A stretch of DNA of 64,000 nt from positions 21,437,115-21,501,114 of the forward strand of contig NC_134429.1 in assembly GCF_030867145.1 (NCBI RefSeq), read 5' to 3'. This document shows, one piece after another, positions 1-12,300 of the stretch (the first letter of the stretch is position 1; every line of letters starts with the position of its first letter). The notes below the pieces were generated by a model. That model did no database searches. It was not told the origin of the DNA and saw nothing but the letters and a program-made list of their open reading frames with translations. The DNA is from Opisthocomus hoazin. Lineage: Eukaryota; Chordata; Aves; Opisthocomiformes; Opisthocomidae. The translations under genes were made by a program, and so were the position numbers.

Positions 1-1802
1 CTCAAATTTTCCACGTTCATGAAAGCAAAGATTTGTGTGGCTGAGCCTGAAGACAAACTGCTTCAAAGAGCAATTTTAATTGAAATGATAATGATGAAAG
101 TTTTGCAGCCAAAACTGAAATCTGCATTACAAGCCTCCCCTCCTCCTGCAAAGCGCATCCACAAACAGCAACAACAGAAACAGGGGTCCTTGGTGAGAGC
201 CCTTTGGTCTCGGTCTGTGGGCGGCAGTGGCTGCCTCAGCCCACGGATTACCTTTTTCTCTGTCCCTCACCGGAGGCTGCGCTGCCGTAACCGGCCTTGA
301 AAGGGCGGAATTTAAGAGATTTTTTAGAAAGCAGAAGGCAGAGGTGCCCGAGCCGGGGCCTCGGCGCGTCCCCGCTGCGGAGCACCCGTCTCTCCGCAGC
401 AGCTGCCTCCCCCAAGGAGGTTCTGGGGGCTGCACCAACACCTGGGAGAATTCTGGCATGGCTTTCCTTTTCCTATCAAACCCTCAAAAAAGGCCGGGGT
501 GCAGGGGTGGACGCAAAGCCTCCATCTGCCCCGGGAGAGGAGCAGGGCAGCGAGGAGGGGCAGGGGCAGGCAAGCCTGGGCATGGGGAAACGATCCCGAG
601 CGCAATAGCTCTCGTCTGGTTTTGATGAACAACCCTCAAAAACAGCACCGATTTTCAGCAGGCTGGCACGTGGGGAGCTGCGACTCCGGTCCTAATGAAA
701 ACAAACCCAACTGGCAGGCGGGCAGGGGGTGCACGCTGGCCGGCGCCGATCCCGGGGTGGGGGATGCTGCTGGGGCAGAGGAGGGGGTCCGGCAGGCTGT
801 CCCGCTGCCGGTGCTTGGGGACACCGGCTGGGGAGCGGGACGGGTGCTGCCGGCCTGACCCGTGCTCCTGTGGCTTTCAGGTCTGCACCCAGGGGATGCC
901 CCTCCTGCCTCCCCCGTGCAGGCAGCTGCCCGCTGCCAGCTCCCCCCGGTGACGCCCAGCGCTGCGCTGCAGATCTCTGGGCAGCATCAGGGCACCTGCC
1001 CTGGGCAAAGACCTTCAAAAGAAAACCCCAAAAAGCCTCTGAGTTCCAAAAGTTCATATTCATGCCACATTACCACGCAACCTGTGCCCGGAGCGATGGC
1101 CAGATGAGACCGCAGATAATTCTGATTACCTGGTGCCAGGCATTTGTTGTTGCACTACAAAGCCCGGAAAGAAGAAAGCGGCATTCGTCGGGAGGCCTTT
1201 ACGGGGACACGTGTCTGTTAAGAGCTAAGCAGAAGAACAGAAAAGCATCTCGATGGAGCTGCTGTTTTGCCACCCGGGGAGCAGAGGGAGGGCTGTGCCG
1301 GGGGTCACTGCCGGCACCCAGGAGCCGAGGAGGGTCTGTGAGGAGCTGTCACGGGGCCGCTGGCAGGTTGTGCTGCTGTTGGATTCAGCACTGCTCCGCC
1401 AGCGATGAGCTTCCCCACCGGGATGCTCCAGGATGCTCCCCCGGGGTGGGCTGGCTCCCAGCGGGGTCGGGACGGACCCCCCAGGCAATGCCCCCGGCCG
1501 GAGCACTGCTGGCTCCTGGTAGGAGCACAGGCTCCCGGGGGCAAAAAGCTCCTCTGCTCCCCAAACATAAACTGAATGCTGGTTCCTCTCTCCTCAGCAT
1601 TAATGTCTTGTCCCTCCTGGGAAATTACACCATGATAAATCTTTATTTCTCATGATGGCTTGCCAGCTTTAATAATGGTTTCGCAGGGGACAGGAGAAGC
1701 TGGCGAGCCAGAGTGCAGGCTGGAGGATGCTCCGCTGCCCCTGCAAACACCAGCGGGTCGGGACGGATTTGTCCTCCTTCCCCAGCCCTGTTTGTCCAGC
1801 TG
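1..1802. other. Intergenic, no gene recognised
   Basis: Mixed-composition sequence at the left edge of the window. Open frames are short and overlap on both strands, as expected of GC-rich non-coding DNA. I see no splice-linked coding similarity, RNA gene or repeat. An AT-rich opening of about 130 bases gives way to GC-rich sequence. Confidence 0.5.
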
Positions 1803-1956
1803 TCACAGAATCCCAGCATGGCAGGGGTTGGCAGGGCCCTCTGTGGGTCCCCCAGCCCAACCCCCTGCCGAAGCAGGGTCACCCAGAGCAGGGGGCACAG
1901 CACTGCGTCCAGGTGGGTCTTGAATATCTCCAGAGAAGGAGACTCCACAGCCTGTC
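1803..1956 (-). mobile_element. CR1 LINE 3'-end fragment
   Basis: The fragment begins on the + strand with a tail-like cacagaatcccag stretch. It continues through the GC-rich CR1 3' region: gttggcagggccctctg, then ggtcaccc, then ctccagagaaggagactcc. The element is therefore read on the minus strand and is 5'-truncated. Its blocks match the longer copies at 5,925 and 62,585, but it has more substitutions, so it is probably older. It has no coding capacity. Confidence 0.85.
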
Positions 1957-4900
1957 GTGTAGGGCCAAGTGAATAATGGTTTCCTCGGTGAATTTAGCCT
2001 CTTAATCTCCAGGGAACCATGGTTTTCTGGAATTTACTTGCTACCCAAATGGAGCTGGATGGCGAGGGATGTAGATCTTCAGACCCTCCTTATGCAAGGG
2101 TGCCCACCTCACTCTTGCACCCACAGATGAGGGCAGAGGAGCCGGGATGCTCTGCTGCGTAACACAGCAGCACCCGACCCCCGTGCTGCTGGCGTCTGGA
2201 AGGAGAACACGTTGCATTGCAGCTCCTCGCAACGGCTGGTTGCTCGCTTTGTTTGCTTGGATGTATGAATGTTGCGGTGCCAAGGATTTTTATTGTTTTC
2301 TAACTCAATACAAACAATTTGTAGAGCTGCATATAAGAAAAATGGAATTTGTTCTTCTTTCCCACGGTATCCAACTGGCAAATGTGAATAATTGTGTTTT
2401 CCCTTATTTGTGGAAGTAACTGAATGGCCAAATCCAATTACTTCTGGAAACTCTGCTGTGATGCGGAGACCAGTGTGAACCCCAAATTGGTTTCCTCCGA
2501 ACAGAGTCGGTGGCCAGTGCTCCTGGAGACCCTCGGGATGCTCAACAGCCAGCCTGCACTCGGCCGTCCGGTCCCCTCCTGCTCCTCTGCTCTGAGGAGG
2601 AGGATGGGTTGAGAATGTACATTCACACCCAAGGAAAACGTGACCCACAGACAAGGAAGCAGACAGAAAGATGCTGTGCAGGGAGAAAAGACTTTTTGCA
2701 TCTTGACCCAGGGGCCGTGAGAGCCAGTGCCCCCCTTGCCAAGCTGCCCACTGAGCTGGCACCAGCCGGGCAGCGTCTGCGCCTCCCCTCCCGCCTGCCC
2801 ACGGGCGTTTCTTGGGGAAACGCTGCCAGATAAATGAACACCAAAACAGAGCTGCTGCCCCTGTGATCGGGCTGCTCCCGCAGCCACCCATGTGGTGCTC
2901 GGGATGGCTGAAAGCTGGTTCTGTAGTGGAGGGAGAAACACGAGCGCGGGGAGTCCTCGGCCGAAGCTGCAGCCGGGGCTGCTGGGCGCAGCCAGGCGAT
3001 CGGGGCGGCACGGCGGCTGCAGCCGCGGTGAGCGTCAAATGTTTTAGCAGGGAGTTACTATAGAAACTATCTCAACTCTTCTTTCTGTGCAGCCTCGTTG
3101 CTGCTAATAAATAGCCTCATTATTTTGCAGAAAAGTGCTTTGGAAACCAGCGGCACCACGGTTCGGGCCAACACAAAATTAATGATCAAAAATAGTGGGG
3201 CCATTTTTTTCCTATCCCATGAAAAGCGGGGAGGCCGGGGTTTCCATTAGGGAGAGTTATGGCTCATTTCTCCGCTTTTGCTGTATTTATGTTTTATGTA
3301 TTCAAAAGTGATTTCAGCCACTGTCACAAATTACTGATTCCCACATCACATTAAGCGTCTGTGACCAGGAATGGGTCCTGCCTATCCAAACACAGCAGCA
3401 AGTGACATGCTGGCAGGGACCCGGCCCGGAGCAGCCCCGCAGTCCCAGCCTGCGCGGCTCGCCTGGGCGATGCTCCCGGGGCCGCCGTGCCGAGCGATGC
3501 CGGGGGATCGCCGGTGCCCAAGGCAATGGCAGCCCCACTTTCCAGGATGGATTTCTCCCCTCTCTGCTGCCCCAGCAGTCGCAGCCGCCCCCTCCTCTCT
3601 GCCCAGCTACCTAAAAAGTGCCGATTCCACCCCATTTCAGGCATGGTCTTCCCAGTGCCCCTGAGCAGCCCAGGAGAGGGCAGCTCAAAGTATCAACAGG
3701 GATGACACAACGCTCCAGAGATGAGCTAAAACACGCATCGCTCTTTGTCTGTTAACAGGTCCTGTTGTTAATCACTTTCATCGCTGCTTCTCTCCCGGCT
3801 GCCACCGTGTTTCATCCACGCAGGGCGGTCGCTGCGCCTGGGCTCAGGCGTGTGCTGGGGAGGGCACAGGCTTTTAGGACTTGCACTGGGGTCTTAGATG
3901 TCTGTGGACATCAGCCCTCTGATCGGGTGGACGTGGTCACCGTCCCTTTGAACGCACCCAAATCTCACTCAGCCCTCACTTGCTGATCTCTTCCGTGCTG
4001 GATTCTCCCACAGCTTCCCCTGGATCTGGAAGATCTCTCCTGACTCGGGCTCCGAGATCTAGCTGGCTTGTGCCATCTAAAAAACCTCCAGATCTGGACA
4101 GCAAAAGCTGGAGCATTTTGCTCATGGAGCCAGGCTTCACTTCATTCCAGATACCACGGTATCATCTGGACTGCACGCAGCCGTACCTGCAGGTCAGCAG
4201 TGAGTCACTCCTGTAAGCAGTGAAAATGGAGCATTCTCAGGAAAACCCCACAGCCAGGTCTCAGCCCATGTTTTCTCTGACAGACAGTTCTTGCTGTGCA
4301 AAACCTTCAACGGGAAGGGTTCATTTTGCTCTTTGCATTTTGCACCGCCCTGCCCACAGCTGCCAGGCTCTGAATTTGCTAAATTGAATATTATAATTCA
4401 GGGATCTGAGAGGCAAATATTGCCCAGGAGAAGATGAGTTCGGTATTTCCCTCCAGGGAGTCCCCACAACAACCCATCATCATCTCTGTGGTATGGCTGC
4501 ACACCTTCCCGAGGCGCCTGCAGGCACCCCATCCATGCTCCCGGTTTGCAAAACCTTCTGCAGCCACAGAGTTGTCTCTCCTTTGCCTAGGAAAAGCTGG
4601 ACGCTGTTGTTTATATTCTCATGCCATGTCTCTGTTTGTAGGCATTTTTGTAAAGATCTGAAGGAAAACTAGAATTGATCACAGTGGCTTGCCCCTGGCA
4701 TGAATCACCACATACAAATAGCAAACACTGCTCTCCACAGCTCTTCTTGGAGATCACACAAATGGCTTTCCATGGTGCAGACCCAACATCTCGATGGGAG
4801 GCAGCCAGGCATCAGAGAAAATGATGGGGAATATAAATGAATCATTTGTCTTCCCTGTAGAAGGAAGAGTGGCAGTGGAAAAAAGAGACCCTTCATTCCC

Positions 4901-5924
4901 CGACAGCCAGCTGCCGCCACCGCTGCTGCCGGTGTTCCAGCGTCTCTGACGGGCAAGCAAAAGGGGGAAAGGGAGCACAGGAGACAGAGGTAGGAGGACA
5001 TTACCTTGCTGGCATGTTTTCAGCATTTAAAATGGATGCAGGCTTGCTCTCCAGAATAGCCTGGATGTCAGCAATTGCTTAGTTTGCTGTTAACAATACA
5101 GGACAGCTTATGGAAAAGGATTTCACTCTCTAGATAACGATAACAAACAGGATTTGGCTTCGTGTGCAGCATTCTTCACCTGAGGACCCAGGGACACCGG
5201 AGGCACCTGGAGAGCTACGCCACCAGCACGGGCCGGGGTGGAAGAAGCTGCATCTTCTGGGAGACAGCTGAGGAATCAAGGCAAGGAACGCGCCAGGCCC
5301 TGCCCAGAGCTGCGCTTGCCCTGGGATGCTCTCGGACCGGATCGCTGCCTCTCCCAGCGCGGCTCCGGGGACCCGCTGCCTGATGTGACAGGCTCCATCA
5401 CCCAGCTTTTGGGCTTCCTCGCCCCCACGGGACGCCCACCCTGCCGGCTCACGGCTCCGCTGCCAGCCCGGGCACACGGGGCAGGTCTGGCATCGCCAGC
5501 CACAGCCTCAGCGCCTGGGGCGTGCGGATCGGGTCGTGGCGTGGTTGTGCACTGCGATATAAAAGGTCACCAGCCTTAAAAGCCTTGCACTTAGAAACAC
5601 AGTGACGTGCAGCTGAATTAGAAGAGTGTTTGCTCAGTGTGCTCTGCTAATTACTGGTGACGAGCCAGTGACTTTACGCAGCAGCACAGCAGATTCGTTA
5701 TATTGGTGCTGACCTTTCCTTCATCGGACGATAAAAATGAAAGCAGGGGTGGAAGAAAGGTTGTTTGGGGAGGGCAAAAGTGACGCATCCGGCCAACCTG
5801 AGTGCCTTGGTGACGAAGGATAAAGGGGGGCGAGGAGGTGAGATGGGGAGAACAATCCAAAATTACATTCTAAAGTTTTATTACAAAAGCTGCTAGAATT
5901 TCTCCAGTTGCATTAACATATTTA
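1957..5924. other. Intergenic with AT-rich islands
   Basis: No gene recognised. Two AT-rich islands, roughly 2,215-2,470 and 3,060-3,360, stand out from GC-rich flanks. They lack the long runs of simple repeats that would explain them trivially, so they are candidates for conserved non-coding sequence. Open frames here lack any recognisable protein family and fit chance. Confidence 0.45.
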
Positions 5925-6361
5925 TCACAGAATGGATCACAGAATCACAGAATGGTCGGGGTTGGCAGGGCCCTCTGTGGGTCACCCAGCCCAGCCCCCT
6001 GCCCAAGCAGGGTCACCCACAGCAGCTGCACAGCACCGCGGCCAGGCGGGGCTGGAATATCTCCAGAGAAGGAGACTCCACAGCCTCCCTGGGCAGCCTG
6101 GGCCAGGGCTCCGTCACCCTCAGAGGGAAGAAGTTCTTCCTCGGGTTCAGCTGGAGCTTCCTCTGCTTCAGTTTGTGCCCGTTGCCCCTTGTCCTGTCGC
6201 TGGGCACCACTGGAAAGAGTCTGGCCCCGTCCTCCTGACCCCCACCCTGCAGATATTTAGAGGCATTTCTAAGGTCCCCTCTCAGCCTTCTCTTCTCCAG
6301 GCTGAACAAGCCCAGCTCCCTCAGCCTCTCCTCGTAGGAGAGATGCTCCAGTCCCCTCACA
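5925..6361 (-). mobile_element. CR1 LINE 3' fragment, about 435 bp
   Basis: The + strand starts with repeated tail units (tcacagaat, three times). It then runs through the CR1 3' UTR and the end of the reverse-transcriptase reading frame in reverse orientation, ending near the typical ctccagtcccctcac block. It is 5'-truncated. About 260 bp is nearly identical to the oppositely oriented copy at 62,585-62,865, differing at only a few positions by eye, so both belong to one relatively young subfamily. Confidence 0.9.
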
Positions 6362-9300
6362 TTTGCTCAGTTTGTAAGCGGTGCCTTTTGAACAGCGAGG
6401 GAAGCATGGAGCAGGAGGAGCCGTACCATTAGCCACGACCACGAATGGATGAGTTGGGTTGAATAAGGGCACAGAGGGGCCTCCCCCGAGGCAGACCCCA
6501 GCGCCCCAAAACCTGGGGTGCAGGCAGCTTGTCCCCCCGCAGCCCTGCCTGCGAGAGCATCCGTCGGGAGGAGTGAGCCGGGGTGGACACGCCGTGTCAG
6601 ACCAGTTTTCCTTTCATTTAAAAATACGGCATGAAATCTGCCCGGACCTCACTGCTACCGATTAACGTGGTCCTGGGGGAGGGACAGCCTGGAGCGAGCC
6701 CCTGCCAAACAGCACCCAAGCGCCTGAGCCAGGGGGTCGAAGGGACGCATTTACCCGCCTGCGTGGGTCTGCGTTCGCAGAAGGTGCACCCAGAGGCTGC
6801 TTTTCAGGTCCCTTGTGCCTCCTCGCTGCCCGGAGCCGAGGCCAGCGCTGGCTCGGGGGGGTTGGCGAGGGCCACGCGCCGGCACAGGGACAACCGGTGA
6901 CAGAGGGGGGGACCGGACTGTCGTGGCTGGCCCCACGGCTGAAAACTTTCGACGGGTCCCTGAGCAGCTGAGGGCTGGGAATAAATTACCAGCTCCCATT
7001 TAATCAGCTCTGCTCATTGTGCCCCGTTGGGTGAATTAAAAAGCTTTCAGCGGCACATACAAATTGCGGTCCAAACTCGGACTGATAGATGTTGCTTTTG
7101 AACTTCAGCACAATAGGGGAGCTGATTAAACTTTTAACATTTTTAATCGTATAATTTATTTAAAATTTATTAGCTGAAAGAAAAGAAAGTGGAAGATTTT
7201 TTCCTTTGTTATTTTCTTCAGAGGAGTAGATGTTAGAGCTGGATAACGCAGGCCTGTGAGCTCGACTCTGGCATTACCGACCAAACCGAGTCCCACAGCT
7301 CGGGCTGAAATTGCCGGCTTTCAGCGAACTCTGGGACTGAGCCGGGGCAGGAATTTGGCGGTTTGGTGGTGTTCCCCGCCGGCGGGTCCCGCAGGAGTGA
7401 AGCCAGTGGCTCTGTGGTCACGGGTCCTCCCAGCTCCTCTGCAATCCCAGTTCCCCAGCTCCGCAGTCGGGGTTTAAACGCAAACCCCTCGTCCCCGGGC
7501 GACAGAGCCCGGCAAAGCAAAATGGCAACGACAGCTCCCGTCTCTGTCGATTAAGGAATTAAAGTTGTTTCCCTGATAAACCACTCAAAAAGAGAAATAA
7601 TCAATCTCAAGCAATTTCGTTAACACACACAATCATCTTCTTTTTAACAAAATGTGACTTGTCTTCCTGAAATCCAGTTCTGCATTTTAACTCGGCTCCT
7701 GCTGCGATGAGTAAGACACAGCCACCCTTGAAGGCTGACAGCGTAACTAATATTTGCAATTTAAATCGGGTACCTCCTTGCGGAGCATGACACGACCCTT
7801 ACACAGCTCACCACCGCCCAGCTCTGCCCTCGCCCTGCCAAGCCCCCAGCCCAGCGCCCACCCTGCCCAGCCAGACGGACGGGTCTCAGAACCACCGCAC
7901 ACCCGCACACACACGCGTTACAGCCCAACGAGCTGTCCGGGATTATTGCTATTGCCATAATTACCAAAGGAATTAGTAATGATAAAGTGTCCCAAGCTAA
8001 AACACTGGAGGCTAACGAGTGGTCCGACACGCTGGAATGCTGGGAGCATTTTCCTCGTTGAGAGCCACACGCTGTATACCCAGGATGGCAAACGGGAGAG
8101 GGCGGTGAGTACGCAGGGCGCTCGGCACGGGAGATATTCGCAGGACCCCTGGAGCAGAGGCTCTGGGCTGCCGTCACAGCGACGGACGTAAGGGACTCGT
8201 CGGTTCACGCGACTGCAAATCAGTGCAAGCAGGAGGAAAAAGGCCGAGTGTCTCTGCTTCCAGGCAGAGCTGCATCCCGCCTGCTGCGGACCGACAGCAG
8301 GGATGCCGCCGTAATTCCCTCCCGGCTGGGGGCTGCCGAGCAAATCCCCGCTCCAGCTCGGCCCCGGCCCTCGGGACTCGCCGGGAAGCAGTGCTCGGGT
8401 TTGCTCTTTTCCAGCCACGTTGCTGCCACGCAGCACTGAGCTGACGGGATTGCTTTCGCCCTCCGGCTCCGGCCAAACCAGGGGCAGGTTTTCCCCCCAG
8501 GAGCTCACGCTCTCCACTGAGCAGGGTGCCAGCGTGGCCGGCACGCGGTGCTCCGGCAGGTCTCGTCACCGCACAGCTCCTACCTTGGGCAACAGCCTTC
8601 AGCCTGGCCTCTCAGTCTTTATGACAACTTAATCTTCGTTTGCTACTGACAGCAACATAAGTAATTGCAGCCCCTGACAGCCCAGATAGAAAGAGCTCTC
8701 CAGACTCCGCAAGGAATAAACGGCAACGCACGGTTCGAGCCCAGCGCGTCTTCACCTCTTCTTGCGACCGCTGCGGACTCGGCTCCGACGGCGACAGCGG
8801 CGAGAGGGCGAGAGGGCGATGCTGCTGCGCGATGCGCTGCCGGCGTGCCCTGACCCCGGCCCCCGGGACTCCCGCAGCCTCGGGAAATCCGAACTGAATG
8901 CGGCGGTTGCAGCGGATCCCCGCGCGTCCCGCCCGTTCCAGCAGACACGGGCGCTCCGGGGGTTTTTGTGCCCTTCCGCTTCCGGGGACGAGGAGCGGGC
9001 ACGCAGCCGGACGCTGAGCCATCGGCACCTCCCGCAAGCCTCAGTGCCGTCTCATCATCAATACCCTGCCAACAACGATGCCAATAACTTTAATTCTTGA
9101 TAAATGGCAGGCATAAAACTGAGCTATTGTGTTACTAAAAGAAATTTAATTAAGGGTGAACAGAAGGGATTCATCACTTGGCAGCGGAGCTGCTGGAGTC
9201 GGCTGCTCATGCAGTCCCCATCGATGGCCTTTCCGCAGCTCGTGCTGGGAACAGCAGGTCCCTGGGCGCCCGCTCCACTGGTCCCCATGCCCTAAAACCA

Positions 9301-12300
9301 GCCCATTCCCCTCCCGGAGCTCAATGCCTCTCGCTGCTGTGCAGCCCAGGAGGCCTCCAGCCCCCTCAGCCCCCCCTCAGCCCCCCTCCTCGCCCCCCAC
9401 CTTAGGGCACGTCCCAGCGCTGGGGACTCAGTGCCCCCCATGGCCACCCCCAGCCCACCCAGTGGTCGCCAGCCCATCGGCCGACCCCCCCCCCGACGTG
9501 CACAGCAGGGATTTCTGTCTTTGCTGAAGTTTTAATTACGGGCAGCATTTTCTTTGGGACTTCATTTTTATGTCTGATTATTTTTCTTAATGCATCTGTG
9601 ACATAATCAGGGTTTCCTCTGCACGCACAGGAAGATTTTCTTCATTAGTTATTAGATTTCAGCCCCCGAAGAGCAAATTAGGGGACATGAATATGCAAAT
9701 CTAATGCTTCTAAACTGATAGCGCCAGAGCTTCCTCCGGAGGGGATCAAAGCTGCGGTGACATTTGGCTTCCAACTCTTTGCATTTAGGGGTGGGTTTTG
9801 TACTGTCTTTAATTTGTTTTTCGCACCAGGGAGAGCTAAAAATAAAGCGTCCACAAAAGTTCTTCTTTCTGCTTGCTTGGTTGTGTTCGTTGGGGGGGGT
9901 TTAAAGAATATTTGCACCGTGCTGACAAAGCTGGCCAGCTTTCAGCTGGAGGGGCCGAGGCGTTCCAGCCCGCGCTCCGGTGCCCTCCCAGCGCTGCTCT
10001 GCCCCGGCCCCGTCACGGCGAGGTGATTTAGCACGAGGGACAGCTTGGGGATGTGCTGGATGGAAGAAATTGCGCGGCATCACAGATGGCTTCAATTTGG
10101 GCTGTAACGTCCCCAAACAAGCCACTTCCCCCTTTAAGCCTTTCCAATCCCACCCCTGGGAATCCTGCGGCAGAGCAAGAGAAGTCAATCAAAAGAGCTG
10201 CCGGCTCCGCTCCGACCCTCTGCAGCCCCGGCCGGGTGGGACACGCGGTGAGGTGCCAGCACCTCCCGGGAGGGTCACCTTCGGACCCACGGCACTTCTG
10301 CAGGCTCCAGGCAGGTATTCAGGCTCCCGGACCAAGGTTTTAGCACAGCGTAGGTCAGCAGTGGTTCCCTCCCGCCTGCCAGTGCTGGCACACGCAGCCG
10401 CCGTCGGGGTCCGGGACGTACCCCCATGCAAGGGGCAGGATGGGTCCCCAGGCACCGCGGCGTCCCAGCCGGCTCTGCCCCGCGGCTGCGGTTCACCCAC
10501 CTTAAAACAAGGACCTCGGGAGGGTGACAAGTGAGGGAATGTTGGCAGGAGGGGAAGGGGGAAAAAAAGGGAAGAACGTTAAATTCTGCACATCAAGAAA
10601 GAGGGATATTTTTAACAATTACTCCATTAACTGCCAGCAGGATTTGATCTTTTTTTTCTTAGCACACAAAAAGCTCGGGGAGCCTCAAACGGCGCTTGGC
10701 GGCAGCTTGGCTCCTCCAGTCCCATCTGTGCAATGCTGCGTCCAAATCAACAGCTACGCCCCAGCAGCCCCCACCCCGCTCACCCCCCCCAGCTCCTGCC
10801 CCAAGCCCCCCGCATCCGCCCTTCTGCCGGGGCTTCGGCTCTGCTCGGCTGGGATCGGAGGTCCGGCCGCAGGGCTGGATCCCTCTGCGGCTGCCTTGCG
10901 CGGGAGCACGCAGGGACGGGGAGGAGGAGAACATCCTCACCGCCATCTTCTATCTTTATAAGAGAAAAACACCCTCTTTGCATCTTCATAAGCGAAAACC
11001 ACCCTGCCTGCATCCCGGCCTGGCTGTAAATGAGGTCAGTGCCACCGGGACAGTCATCAGCACAATTACCATGAGCAATCAGAATTGGTGTCTCCTCCTG
11101 ACAAGAGGCCTCAAAAGGGAGCACCAGCAGTGAAACGAGTCCCGCTGCAACCCTGAGCTACCCCCGGGCAGGCGGGGAGAAGGCAGCGGCAGTGGGGGGA
11201 GCGAAGGTGGGGTGGGCAGCGCTGTGCACCTCGCCCTCTGCTCCCAGGGATGGAAAAGAAAGAGAACAGTGATGGACCAAGACCACGGAGAGATTTTCTA
11301 AACACCAGAAAAAAACGCAGGAATTTACCAAACCTCTTTTATCTAAATTACGTGGCACTTCAGAAGATTAAAGATCCCACCGAAGCCGGCAGCCCCCGGG
11401 TTATCAGTCTCCAGGAGGAAATACGAGCTCACAGGAGCCGTGCCACAGACATCTGCAGAGCCTCGGCAGTAATGGATTTCATCATTCTTTGCTGCGGATT
11501 GGAATAAAACAGCCTTTCCACGCGGAAGGAGAGCCGATATTTCACGGAAATGGGTGTTTGAGAAATCATCAGGCAAACCAGCGTAAAACCCCCGGCCGGG
11601 GTTTAGCCAACCCCTGGAGCAGCGCTGCAGACCCACAACACTTCTGCACGTCTTCGGCGTTCGCACCCCGGGGACCCTGCAGCGCTCGCAGGATCGGGCC
11701 CGCTCCCGGCATCGATGCCCCCACTCCCCACCACGCCGGAGCTGCTGCCAGCAGACACAGGGGCCCGAGGGTCTTTTCCCCCCCCGCAGTGATTTCCATC
11801 ACCGCGCTCCTCTCCTCCTAGGGCTCATCCCGGTGCCCAGGCTGGAGCCACTCGCTGCCGCCCGAGGCACGGGCTTTCCCGGCGGATCTTTGCCGATGTG
11901 CGTGCAGAGGAGGGCTGCACGCCGCGCACCCCACCTTGCTGAGGCATCCCCCCAGCCCCAGGACCCCCCGGCCCCGGGACCCCCATGGCCCTGGCGTCGC
12001 TGCTGCAGGGAGATGCCTGGGGAAGGGACCTTCCCCTCCCTGCCCTGCCTGCACTGCTCAGTAAGGTACCAGTGGGATCGACAAAACCGTGACGCCAAGA
12101 AGAGACACGCTTCTGCTTGCCAGACAGGATCCTTCCTGCTGACGAAGCCCTCAGCCCCTTGGCCTCCAACAACGCGTGAGCCGGCCGGGTGTTGACCCGT
12201 GCAGCTGACCACGAAGCCCCCAGTAAGGCATCCCACCATCACGACCAGCAGCCGAACGTGCCAGGTCCAGGAACGCGCCAGTGCCGGGGGGCTCGGCTGG

